From contig JAWXCF010000085.1 in assembly GCA_034440515.1 (NCBI GenBank), positions 1 to 42,057 on the forward strand: a stretch of 42,057 bases of DNA. The letters are read 5' to 3'. Below, one piece after another: positions 26,089 through 34,535 of the stretch; the stretch's first letter is position 1, and each line of letters starts with the position of its first letter. The DNA is from JAWXCF01 sp034440515. Its GTDB lineage: Bacteria > Bacteroidota > Bacteroidia > CAILMK01. The notes beneath the pieces are model-generated. The model saw only the letters and a program-made list of their open reading frames with translations. It did not search any database and was not told the DNA's origin. The position numbers and the translations under genes were made by a program.

Positions 26089-28538
26089 TGTAGTTTAGCA
26101 TATATATCTTTCAAATACTGTTCCAGCGCATCTATGTCACCGTACAGCACCTTTCTAGGCTTACTTCCATCAGATGGTCCAACTATTCTTGCTTTTTCCA
26201 ATTGGTCCATAATTCTTCCGGCGCGATTGAATCCTAATTTTAAACGTCTTTGGAGCATACTTGTTGAGCCTTGTTGAGATTCTACTACTAGTCTGGCACA
26301 AGAATCAAACATTGTGTCTAATTCAGAACCTTCTTCATTATTAAATTGAGCATCACCTTCTTCATCACTCAATATCCTCATTCTAAACGGGATAGGGTAG
26401 GGTTGTTCTGATATGTGCTTGGTAAGTAAATCCACTTCTTCTGTATCAATAAATGGGCACTGCAACCTAATAATAGAATTACCATTACTATATAGCATAT
26501 CACCGTTACCAACTAATTGTTCTGCACCGCCTGCATCTAGTATGGTTCTGCTGTCTATTTTGCTAGTTACACCAAATGCAAGCCTAGCTGGGAAATTAGC
26601 TTTAATTAAACCTGTTATTACATTTACTGATGGTCTTTGAGTTGCAACAATTAAGTGAATCCCAATAGCCCTAGCCAGCTGCGCAAGTCTAGCAATTGGT
26701 GTTTCAACTTCTTTACCCGCTGTCATCATTAGGTCTGCCAATTCGTCAATGACCAATATAATGTAGGGCATTTTGTTTTCTTCTGGGGTTAACTGACCTT
26801 TCAGATATTTAGCATTGTATTCTTTTATATGCCGAACTTGAGCATTTTTTAACAGTTCTAGCCGATTATCCATTTCATTACATAGTGATTTAAGAACCCC
26901 TACAGCCATTTTGGTATCGGTTATTATAGCCTCTTGACCGTCAGGAAACTCAGGCAAAAAATGTTTCTCAATATTTTTATATAGACTTAGCTCTACTCGT
27001 TTTGGGTCAATTAATACAAATTTTACATCTTCAGGATGTTTTTTGTAGAGTATAGACGCAATAATCGTATTAATCCCTACAGATTTACCTTTACCAGTCG
27101 CACCACCTACCAGCAGGTGCGGCATTTTGGCCAAATCAGCAACGTAGACCTCGTTACTTATTGTCTTACCCATAATGATAGGTAAATCAAAATTGTTATT
27201 CTTGAAATTGTTTGAGTTAATGGTTTCTTTTAGAGAGACTGTCTGGCGATTTTTATTCGGTACTTCTATACCAATAGTACCTTCGCCAGGCATTGGTGCA
27301 ATAATTCTAATACCTAATGCAGAAAGTGAAAGGGCAATATCGTCTTCAAGACCTTTTATTTTGTTAATTCTGATGCCTTTATCTGGCACTATCTCATAAA
27401 GGGTAACAGTTGGACCTATTGTTGCAGATATGCGACTAATCCTAATGTTATAGTCAGCTAGTGTATTTACTATCAGTTCTTTACCCCTATTTAACTCTTC
27501 TTCATCTATCTCTGTTCTGCCAGTTCCGTGACTTTTTAGCAACTCTATGTCTGGATATTTATATAATGATCCGGGAGTGTTTGCAACTTCATCTTTAACA
27601 ACTACGTGTGGTGGAAACTCTGGTTCATTTGCAGGAACCTCCTTGATGGACAATTCTAAATTAGATTTAACATCGCTTTTAGCGTTAGGTTTAAGTTGAT
27701 GAGTTGATGAAACGCTTTGTTGCTCTAGAATTCCATTCTCTAAAACTACTAACCTAAAACCTTCTTCATCTGCTTTTTCACGCTCTTGTAAAGTTTCAAC
27801 AATATTTATTTGTCTAATATTAGAGTATTCAAATGGTGTTTCTTCATCTTCCTGAAAATCTTCGTGACTAGGATTTGTTAGGTCGTTCCATTTTTCTTTA
27901 AAATTATCAGAGACCTTTACGTTGAAGCTTATGTTAAACTGATAAATCAAATAACTAATCAATACTACCGCTAGGAATATAATTAGACCTATAGTGCCAA
28001 TTCTATTCCCCAACCAAAACTGAATCTCATAGCCTAATATCCCACCTAAGAAATCAATTGACTTATTGCTTGAATTAGTTGCCCATTGAGAGCCAAAAAA
28101 CCCTAAAGTAACACTACTAAATAGCATTAACATAGAAGTAAATATTATTGGTTTGATTAAATTAGCAAAGGTGAATTTTGTAATTAATCTAAACCCAGTT
28201 ATAATTAAAAGTGGCAAGATTAAAAATGAGGATAAGCCAAAACCTTTAAAAACAAAAAAATTACTAATTTGTGCGCCCCAATTACCCATCATATTGTTAA
28301 CTGTTGCTTCAGACCCAGTTAATTGACTTTGATCTGCTTGCCAAGTATTTAGATAACTCAGCATAGCAATTCCTAAAAATACCGAAAAGCCAATGAAGAG
28401 TATTCCCAATACTTTAGCTGTTTTTTCATCTTTTATGACATTTATAATTGCCATTAACTGGTTAATTATGGGAAGACTTTGTTTCTTTTTCTTGCTTCCT
28501 TTTTCAGGCTTTAGCTCGTTTTTAAACGTATTATTCAC
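26085..28538 (-). CDS. ftsK: DNA translocase FtsK/SpoIIIE
   Basis: An 817-aa septal DNA pump that clears chromosome ends from the division site. Residues about 40-205 contain four or five membrane segments, then a short linker (205-330). The motor has Walker A GGATGKGKS (478-486), Walker B VIDELAD (596-602) and the ARLARAIGIHLIVATQRP-type region, here LAQLARAIGIHLIVATQRPS. The C-terminal gamma winged helix (about 745-817) includes STSMLQRRLKLGFNRAGRIM and would read KOPS-like sites. The start is GTG at 28536-28538; an in-frame TAA sits six bases upstream and the next ATG is at codon 29. It is coupled to lolA by an ATGA overlap. I found no exact -7 element upstream. Confidence 0.96.
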   Translation of the reverse strand: MNNTFKNELKPEKGSKKKKQSLPIINQLMAIINVIKDEKTAKVLGILFIGFSVFLGIAMLSYLNTWQADQSQLTGSEATVNNMMGNWGAQISNFFVFKGFGLSSFLILPLLIITGFRLITKFTFANLIKPIIFTSMLMLFSSVTLGFFGSQWATNSSNKSIDFLGGILGYEIQFWLGNRIGTIGLIIFLAVVLISYLIYQFNISFNVKVSDNFKEKWNDLTNPSHEDFQEDEETPFEYSNIRQINIVETLQEREKADEEGFRLVVLENGILEQQSVSSTHQLKPNAKSDVKSNLELSIKEVPANEPEFPPHVVVKDEVANTPGSLYKYPDIELLKSHGTGRTEIDEEELNRGKELIVNTLADYNIRISRISATIGPTVTLYEIVPDKGIRINKIKGLEDDIALSLSALGIRIIAPMPGEGTIGIEVPNKNRQTVSLKETINSNNFKNNNFDLPIIMGKTISNEVYVADLAKMPHLLVGGATGKGKSVGINTIIASILYKKHPEDVKFVLIDPKRVELSLYKNIEKHFLPEFPDGQEAIITDTKMAVGVLKSLCNEMDNRLELLKNAQVRHIKEYNAKYLKGQLTPEENKMPYIILVIDELADLMMTAGKEVETPIARLAQLARAIGIHLIVATQRPSVNVITGLIKANFPARLAFGVTSKIDSRTILDAGGAEQLVGNGDMLYSNGNSIIRLQCPFIDTEEVDLLTKHISEQPYPIPFRMRILSDEEGDAQFNNEEGSELDTMFDSCARLVVESQQGSTSMLQRRLKLGFNRAGRIMDQLEKARIVGPSDGSKPRKVLYGDIDALEQYLKDIYAKLQ

Positions 28539-28693
28539 TTTGTATTAGGGGTGTTGGTGCCGATACAAAGTACGATTATATATACATCTATTATCCTATA
28601 TCATTAGATAGACTTATTAAGACTATCATTATGTGTACAGGCTGCTATCCACAAAATGGATAAAGAGAAAAATAAATTGTATCTTTAAATAAG

Positions 28694-28778
28694 TACCCCG
28701 GGCGGGACTTGAACCCGCACTGCCGCAATGGCAACAGGATTTTAAGTCCTGCGTGTCTACCGATTCCACCACCAGGGC
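28694..28778 (-). tRNA. tRNA-Leu (anticodon UAA)
   Basis: An 85-base class II tRNA. The acceptor GCCCTGG pairs with CCGGGGT with two G-U pairs, and the discriminator is A. The anticodon arm is CAGGA-CTTAAAA-TCCTG, with TAA at positions 34-36. A long variable arm (TTGCCATTGCGGCAG region) and a T arm GCGGG-TTCAAGT-CCCGC follow. CCA is not encoded. It lies 43 bases after the tRNA-Gly gene and is probably cut from the same transcript. Confidence 0.97.
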
Positions 28779-28818
28779 AGTACTTATTGCGGTAAACTCG
28801 GATTGAATTATACCTGTA

Positions 28819-28894
<76 letters not shown>

Positions 28895-28924
28895 TTTCAA
28901 TGTTACCTTACGTTTAAGGTGTTG

Positions 28925-28932
28925 CAAAGATA
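28925..28932 (-). promoter_or_regulatory. -7 element TATCTTTG of the tRNA-Gly/Leu unit
   Basis: Exact TAnnTTTG on the minus strand between the mutS stop and tRNA-Gly, leaving a 30-base 5' leader. At about 18 bases upstream the sequence is TTCG, one base off TTTG. Confidence 0.6.
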
Positions 28933-28958
28933 AAATTAACTTTTTTATTTCGAAGAAT

Positions 28959-31583
28959 TTATTCGATATTTTTTATCAGCATTTGCAATTCCTTGATTTT
29001 CATAAGGGCTTCTATCGGTGAGGTTGTATTTATATCCACTTTTAACAGTTCTTCCTTTAGCCGAGCAGCAATACCGTCGCTAAAATCGAAAAATTTCAAC
29101 TGAATAGGTGCAATAGGTATTTGTCCTCCCCCTTCTACCCCTGTTATATTGTTTCTTTGTCGCTCCAGCTGTATCAAAATTTCCTTTGCCCTATCAACTA
29201 TGCTGACGGGTACACCAGCTAATTGAGCCACGTGAATACCAAAACTGTGTTCACTACCACCTGGTGCCAGTTTCCGTAAGAAAATGATTTTTTCATTTAT
29301 TTCTTTTACCGAAATATGAAAATTCTTTATTCTGGGATATTGCTCATATATCTCGTTTAATTCGTGATAGTGTGTAGCAAATAGGGTTTTAGGTTGTGCT
29401 GGGTGTAGGTGTAAGTATTCAGTAATAGCCCAAGCTATACTTATTCCATCATAAGTTGCAGTGCCTCTGCCTATTTCATCAAGTATTATGAGACTTCGTT
29501 GCGTTAAGTTATTTAATATATTGGCAGTCTCAGTCATTTCTACCATAAAGGTACTTTCGCCTATACTTAGATTATCTGACGCACCTACTCTGGTAAATAT
29601 TTTATCAACTAGTCCAATATCAGCTCGAGATGCAGGTACAAAGCTTCCAATATGTGCCATAAGCGTAATCAGCGCAACTTGCCTAAGTATGGCTGATTTT
29701 CCTGACATATTTGGGCCCGTTATTATGATAATTTGGTCATCATCATTGTTTAATAGAATATCATTATCAATGTAGGGCGTATCGCTCGGTAGATTTCGTT
29801 CAATTACGGGATGTCGGCTTTCTGTTAGTTTTAGTTCTAGAGAATTGTTAACGTTAGGTTTGGTATATTGATATTTTTGTGCAGCAATTGCAAATGACAA
29901 TAGCGTGTCAATAACAGCTAATTTTTGGGCATTAGTTTGAATTACTTGGGTATAATTGCTGCATTTCTTTAAAAGATTCTCATAGATTTCCAGTTCTATT
30001 TCTTGAATTTTTACTTCAGCATTAATTATTTTATCTTCATATATCTTGATCTCTTCAGTTACATATCGCTCGCAATTACTGAGAGTTTGTTTCCTTATCC
30101 AAGAATCAGGTACCTTGTCTTTGTGAGTATTTGTTACCTCTAAATAATAGCCAAACACATTATTATAACCGATTTTCAGTGAGCTGATGCCTGTTTTAAC
30201 TATTTCCTCTTTCAGTATCAGAAGTAGATTCTCCTTGCCTCCAGATAGTAAGCCTCTGTATTCATCTAATTCGCTATGGACTAAAGGTCTAATTGTCTCC
30301 CCTTTACTAATGTGGGTAGGTGGGTCATCTACTAAGGTAGCTGCTATGGCCGTTGTTAATTCATACACAGGGTTTAAATCGCTTACCAAATGTTCTATAC
30401 TATATTCGTTTTCTTGAAGAATTACTTGTTTTATTTCATCAGCTAACTGTAAGGCTCTAAGTAATGCAAGGACTTCTCTAGGATTAGCTCGCATTAAACT
30501 TATTCTACTTATCAATCTTTCTAAATCTCCAACTTGCTTTAGACTATCTTTTAATGATTGGATTAATGAGTCATTATCAATTAAATGAGACACAACATTT
30601 TGTCTTCTGGTTATTTCATCTAAATCTTTTATGGGCAGACTTATCCATTTTCTAAGCATTCTACCACCCATTGGCGATTTACAAAAATTCAGAATATCAT
30701 ATAGTGACTTCCCCTGTGGGTGATTGGGTTCTAAAAGTTCTAAATTTTTAATGGTAAATTCATCTAACCAAACATATTCGTCACCTTGTAGTCTGACTAT
30801 TTGGTTAACGTGGCCTAAATTATCGTGCTTATTTTCTTTAAGGTAGTATATCAAGGTACCCGCAGCGACTATACCAGCTTCTAAATCATCGACACCAAAT
30901 CCTTTTAAATTCAATGTCTTAAAGTGATCTATTAGTTTTTGATAAGTATAGTCCTTTTGAAATATCCAATCCTCTAATCCATAAGTATATGTACCTGTTT
31001 GTCTCCAATATTCATTTTCTATTTTATCAGACTTATTTACAATTAATTCGCTAGGCATCAAGCTGCATATTAGGTTGTGGACATAGTGCTTAGTACCTTG
31101 TCCGAGGTAAAATTCCCCAGTGCTTAAGTCTAAAAATGCTACTCCCACTTGATTCAAAGTAGGGTGTACACAAGCCAGAAAGTTGTTTTTATCGGTCTGT
31201 AATAATTTTTCGCTTATAGTTGTTCCCGGTGTAATTATGTCTGTAACTCCTCTTTTTACAATAGTTTTTGTTTTTTTTGGATCTTCCAGTTGTTCGCATA
31301 TAGCTACTCTGTAACCTGCAGCAATTAGTTTAGGCAAATAGTTGTCTAAAGAATGATGCGGGAATCCAGCGAGTTCGATATGCTGTGCAGATCCATTTGC
31401 TCGTTTGGTTAAAGTAATTCCAGTCACCCTTGCTGTAACAATGGCGTCTTCAGAGAACGTTTCATAGAAGTCACCAATTCTAAAAAATAGAATTGCGTCA
31501 GGGTGTTGTTGCTTAATGGAATTGTATTGCCGCATTAGCGGTGTCATAGCAATTCCAGACTCTATTATAATTTTTTTGGCCAT
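28959..31583 (-). CDS. mutS: DNA mismatch repair protein MutS
   Basis: An 874-aa mismatch sensor. The mismatch-binding domain has GDFYETF (F39-Y40-E41, the F-x-E wedge) near the N-terminus. Connector, lever and clamp domains follow (about 130-560). The ATPase has Walker A GPNMSGKS (623-630), the signature GESTFMVEM and Walker B LIILDEIGRGTATYDG (697-713). The C-terminal helix-turn-helix ends at IKNIE. Length and order are those of MutS1. MutL is not in this window. The gene diverges from the TrmH-family gene with a promoter that shares a TA dinucleotide with that of its neighbour, and its own leader is only about ten bases. Confidence 0.97.
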   Translation of the reverse strand: MAKKIIIESGIAMTPLMRQYNSIKQQHPDAILFFRIGDFYETFSEDAIVTARVTGITLTKRANGSAQHIELAGFPHHSLDNYLPKLIAAGYRVAICEQLEDPKKTKTIVKRGVTDIITPGTTISEKLLQTDKNNFLACVHPTLNQVGVAFLDLSTGEFYLGQGTKHYVHNLICSLMPSELIVNKSDKIENEYWRQTGTYTYGLEDWIFQKDYTYQKLIDHFKTLNLKGFGVDDLEAGIVAAGTLIYYLKENKHDNLGHVNQIVRLQGDEYVWLDEFTIKNLELLEPNHPQGKSLYDILNFCKSPMGGRMLRKWISLPIKDLDEITRRQNVVSHLIDNDSLIQSLKDSLKQVGDLERLISRISLMRANPREVLALLRALQLADEIKQVILQENEYSIEHLVSDLNPVYELTTAIAATLVDDPPTHISKGETIRPLVHSELDEYRGLLSGGKENLLLILKEEIVKTGISSLKIGYNNVFGYYLEVTNTHKDKVPDSWIRKQTLSNCERYVTEEIKIYEDKIINAEVKIQEIELEIYENLLKKCSNYTQVIQTNAQKLAVIDTLLSFAIAAQKYQYTKPNVNNSLELKLTESRHPVIERNLPSDTPYIDNDILLNNDDDQIIIITGPNMSGKSAILRQVALITLMAHIGSFVPASRADIGLVDKIFTRVGASDNLSIGESTFMVEMTETANILNNLTQRSLIILDEIGRGTATYDGISIAWAITEYLHLHPAQPKTLFATHYHELNEIYEQYPRIKNFHISVKEINEKIIFLRKLAPGGSEHSFGIHVAQLAGVPVSIVDRAKEILIQLERQRNNITGVEGGGQIPIAPIQLKFFDFSDGIAARLKEELLKVDINTTSPIEALMKIKELQMLIKNIE

Positions 31584-31607
31584 TGAATTCTTTCAAAAGT
31601 ACATTTG
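31575..31607 (+). promoter_or_regulatory. Promoter of the TrmH-family gene, inside the 5' end of mutS
   Basis: TTTG at 31575-31578, a 21-base spacer and exact TACATTTG at 31600-31607. Four bases separate it from the ATG at 31612. It overlaps the mutS start codon and the mutS -7 element. Confidence 0.65.
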
Positions 31608-31623
31608 CCGAATGTCAATCAAA
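31594..31623 (-). promoter_or_regulatory. Promoter of mutS, inside the 5' end of the TrmH-family gene
   Basis: On the minus strand TTTG (31620-31623), an 18-base spacer and exact TACTTTTG (31594-31601). Ten bases separate it from the mutS ATG (31581-31583). It overlaps the divergent promoter at 31600-31601. Confidence 0.7.
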
Positions 31624-32157
31624 AAATTATCTATGGATGAATTGAATCGTCCAGATAGTTCTTCTGCATTAGTAGCAGAAAAATCTAATATAAGCATTTT
31701 ACTTGAAGATATTAGAAGTATGGATAATGTAGGCTCATTTTTTAGATCTGCAGATGCATTTGCCATAAAAAATATCTATTTAACTGGCATAACTGGACAA
31801 CCTCCTCATAGGAATATAGAGAGAAGTGCACTAGGGGCAACAGAATCTGTGACGTGGTACTATTCTAAAGATTCTATACAATTGATTAAAGACTTAAAAA
31901 ATGATGGATGTGTAATAATAGCAGCTGAGCAGACAGATAAATCTATAAATATGAACTCTTGGTCCATTGATTCATTTAAGGACTATGTTATCATTTTTGG
32001 AAATGAAGTAGATGGTGTTAGTCAAGAATTACTAGAACAATGCGATGGAATAATCGAAATAATGCAATCTGGCGCAAAACATTCTCTAAATGTATCTGTA
32101 AGCGGGGGCATTGTAATGCAATACACACATCAGAATTGGTTAAACAAAAAAGCCTAA
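31612..32157 (+). CDS. TrmH/SpoU-family RNA 2'-O-methyltransferase
   Basis: A 181-aa SPOUT-class methyltransferase that uses SAM to 2'-O-methylate tRNA or rRNA. The three SpoU motifs are visible: motif 1 LLEDIRSMDNVGSFFRSADA, motif 2 IIFGNEVDGVSQELLEQCD and motif 3 HSLNVSVSGGIVMQ. It has the minimal SPOUT length and lacks an N-terminal RNA-binding extension. The specific nucleotide cannot be called. I start it at ATG 31612 (MSIKKLSMDEL): the frame opens 96 bases earlier, but that part lies inside mutS and is not conserved-looking, and a TACATTTG element ends four bases before this ATG. Its stop codon lies inside the terminator hairpin of the convergent ompA gene. Confidence 0.9.
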   Translation: MSIKKLSMDELNRPDSSSALVAEKSNISILLEDIRSMDNVGSFFRSADAFAIKNIYLTGITGQPPHRNIERSALGATESVTWYYSKDSIQLIKDLKNDGCVIIAAEQTDKSINMNSWSIDSFKDYVIIFGNEVDGVSQELLEQCDGIIEIMQSGAKHSLNVSVSGGIVMQYTHQNWLNKKA

Positions 32158-32172
32158 CACATAGTGCTAGGC
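32146..32172 (-). terminator. Terminator of the OmpA-family gene, overlapping the TrmH-family stop codon
   Basis: Read on the minus strand: GCCTA-G-CAC, loop TAT, GTG-T-TAGGC, then six T. The stem is 5+3 bp around one mismatch. The plus-strand TAA of the methyltransferase (32155-32157) is part of the hairpin. On the plus strand no T-run follows, so it acts mainly for the minus strand. Confidence 0.75.
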
Positions 32173-32201
32173 CTCATTATAAATTCTTAGTAATTTACAA
32201 A

Positions 32202-34382
32202 CTAAAAATCGTCTTCAGTATTATTCTGTTTAGTTGGAGCAGGTGTTTCTTGCGGGACAACTTCTTCTTTAATAACAGGAGCTGGTTCCTCTAGGAACTC
32301 ATCTTTTTTATCCATATCATCAGGAGCTGGCTCGTCTAGGTCATCTTTCACTACTGGAGTCTTTGCTTTAACTGGTGCTTTTGTAGTATTTGCTTTAGGT
32401 GTTGTCTTACTAGTTGCTTTAGCTTTTTCTGGCTTAGCTTTAGGTTTTACATATTCACCCTCTATTGTACCACCAGTTTCCAACTCAAATTGAACTCTTC
32501 TATTTGCAGCCAACGCATCAGTCTGTTTCATATTAGTTAATGGTTTAGCTTCACCCATACTAGCAATTACCAATTGATTTGGATTTACTTTGAAATAATT
32601 AGTTAAGGCAAATACTGTTGCTTGAGCTCTTTTCTCACTTAATGTTTTATTATACATTTCAGAACCTTTGAAATCTGTAAATCCGATTACTTTTAATTTC
32701 ATATTTGGATTTGCCTCAAGTGCTCTACCCAACTCATATAATTGAGGGTAATACTTATAGTCAATATGAGAACTATTGGTTACAAAGAATATAGCAGGTA
32801 AGAAACCAATTTCGCTTTCTGTACCCATATTACTACCATTATTATTACCACCATTATTTCTAGATGCTGCTTGGTATCCACCTTTACCGTCAGATGCTAA
32901 TATTGTCGCACGACCTTTAGTCTTGGTTGCATTAAAACGTTTCTTTGTTTTTTTGCCATTGCCATTGTTGTTGGCATCGCGTCCATTGTCATTGTAGAAA
33001 TTAGTAGCATTGCCGCCATTATTGTCTCCTCCATTTCTACCATTATTAGTCCCATTATTACCATTGTTATTACCATTGTTAGTACCATTGTTTGTACCAT
33101 TGTTACCTTTATTTAGTGCAAGGTCTTGGCTTTCATCTGGGGCATTCGGATCAACAAATAGCATATTGCCATTCTCGTCTTTATAAAAAATAGTTTGTCC
33201 AGCTCCATTTACAATAGAGCCATTAGGAGAGGCAATTTCTTTGTCAAAATAATCACTTACACCGTCATTGTCTTCATCTGCAGTAAGTGAATCTACTTTA
33301 GCAGCGACTTCGTCGTTTTTAGCTTGCATTTCGTTCACTTTTTTATCTAGATCATCTACTTTTTCAAGTTTCTTTTTACTTTCCTCTATATTTTTATACG
33401 GAAGCTCTAATGGGTTACTAAACCAGTAAACATTTTCGACACTGCCAAATCTGTAATTAGCACCTATAGAAACATAAAGAAAAGCATCACCATTACTACT
33501 AGGAACACTGCTACCATACCACCTTTGATTATCCATTAAGTCTGTACCTGTTAATGTATATTGAGCTTCAGCAGATAAGCTAATTCTATCAGTTAATTTA
33601 TATATTGCTCCTACACCTCCATTTACAACAGATTGCATTAAAGTTTTGCCTATGTCGCCTTCGTTCCTATCTCCTTCACTTTCAAATTTTCCATCTCTTA
33701 GGGCTTTTAATTCTTTTAGCACATCTTTTTTTGTATCTCCTGTAATTAAATTATAGTTGTACATATTACCACTACCATCTAATTGATCTTGTTTATTATT
33801 AAAAATAAGTCCACCTGCACCAGCAAATACATACATCCCAATTTTATTACTTTGACTTCTGAAGTTAATGTTACCTAAATTCAATATTACATCTATAGTA
33901 ACTTTAGTAAAACTAGTCCTGTAATTGACATAAGTTTTAGTGCCAGGTGAATTGTACTTTATATTGTTATTAATTTTCCCGTTTAAACCTGCATTATTAT
34001 TAATAGATTCAGTAGGATTAACTTTCCAGTTCTGACCACTAACCCAACCATTTACACCATTGGCCCTGATGGCCAAACTATATCCCAGAGCTTTCTGTAC
34101 ATAAGCACCATACCCAAGGCTAAATAAATTACTTGGAATATCACCTGCTAATTTTGGCAATCCAACTTGAGCTCCAACTGACCAAGCAGTTTTCTTATTA
34201 GTGTACATAGCATTGTCACTTCCTGTACTTTCAGCTTTAGTTGTTGATTTTTTGCTTTTTGCAGAAGGTTTCTTTTTAAAATCTGTTAATCCAGTAGCCG
34301 AAACACCACTAGAAATTGTAAATAGCAAGTAAAAAAACAACAAACTCTTGCTTTTTTTCAAACTGTGAATAGATAAATGCAT
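32202..34382 (-). CDS. OmpA-family outer-membrane protein with TSP3-like and Asn/Gly-rich linker
   Basis: A 726-aa exported protein (signal peptide about 1-29). Residues 65-320 look like an outer-membrane beta-barrel. Then come a short coiled-coil-like stretch (331-367), a calcium-loop motif DEDNDGVSDYFD (369-380) of the thrombospondin type 3 kind, an Asn/Gly-rich segment (424-480), and an OmpA peptidoglycan-binding domain (about 525-635) with NPNMKLKVIGFTDFKGSE and RRVQFE. A Lys/Pro/Ala/Thr-rich tail and an acidic end (636-726) follow. It should tether the outer membrane to peptidoglycan. The K/P/A-rich tail after the OmpA domain is unusual. It is preceded on the same strand by the symporter gene with 153 bases between and is closed by its own terminator. 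Confidence 0.88.
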   Translation of the reverse strand: MHLSIHSLKKSKSLLFFYLLFTISSGVSATGLTDFKKKPSAKSKKSTTKAESTGSDNAMYTNKKTAWSVGAQVGLPKLAGDIPSNLFSLGYGAYVQKALGYSLAIRANGVNGWVSGQNWKVNPTESINNNAGLNGKINNNIKYNSPGTKTYVNYRTSFTKVTIDVILNLGNINFRSQSNKIGMYVFAGAGGLIFNNKQDQLDGSGNMYNYNLITGDTKKDVLKELKALRDGKFESEGDRNEGDIGKTLMQSVVNGGVGAIYKLTDRISLSAEAQYTLTGTDLMDNQRWYGSSVPSSNGDAFLYVSIGANYRFGSVENVYWFSNPLELPYKNIEESKKKLEKVDDLDKKVNEMQAKNDEVAAKVDSLTADEDNDGVSDYFDKEIASPNGSIVNGAGQTIFYKDENGNMLFVDPNAPDESQDLALNKGNNGTNNGTNNGNNNGNNGTNNGRNGGDNNGGNATNFYNDNGRDANNNGNGKKTKKRFNATKTKGRATILASDGKGGYQAASRNNGGNNNGSNMGTESEIGFLPAIFFVTNSSHIDYKYYPQLYELGRALEANPNMKLKVIGFTDFKGSEMYNKTLSEKRAQATVFALTNYFKVNPNQLVIASMGEAKPLTNMKQTDALAANRRVQFELETGGTIEGEYVKPKAKPEKAKATSKTTPKANTTKAPVKAKTPVVKDDLDEPAPDDMDKKDEFLEEPAPVIKEEVVPQETPAPTKQNNTEDDF
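32943..33113. repeat. Low-complexity repeat encoding Asn/Gly-rich linker
   Basis: This segment encodes residues 424-480 of the OmpA-family protein, made of repeated NNG, NNGT and NNGN units. The DNA is an imperfect array of short blocks such as ACCATTGTT and ACCATTATT, suited to slippage and length change. The region begins after LALNK and ends near KKTKK. A shorter Asn/Gly patch lies at about 32829-32858. Confidence 0.75.
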
Positions 34383-34535
34383 AACTGTATATGATAGTTG
34401 GTGTTACAGGTGCAAAGTAAATCATTAATTATTTAGGTATTGTTAATTTCTTTCTTTCAGCAGCGCTGTTTGGTAATTAAGTAATTCCCAAATAAATATA
34501 ATTATATACAAGTTATTCACAATTATTTAGCAATA

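Noticed and set aside
28630..28665. Small hairpin TATCCA/TGGATA after tRNA-Leu as a terminator
   Set aside because: Six base pairs and no T-run on the relevant side.
31516..31611. N-terminal extension of the TrmH-family protein by 32 residues
   Set aside because: It lies inside the mutS coding region and upstream of the TACATTTG element; SpoU motif spacing fits the ATG at 31612.
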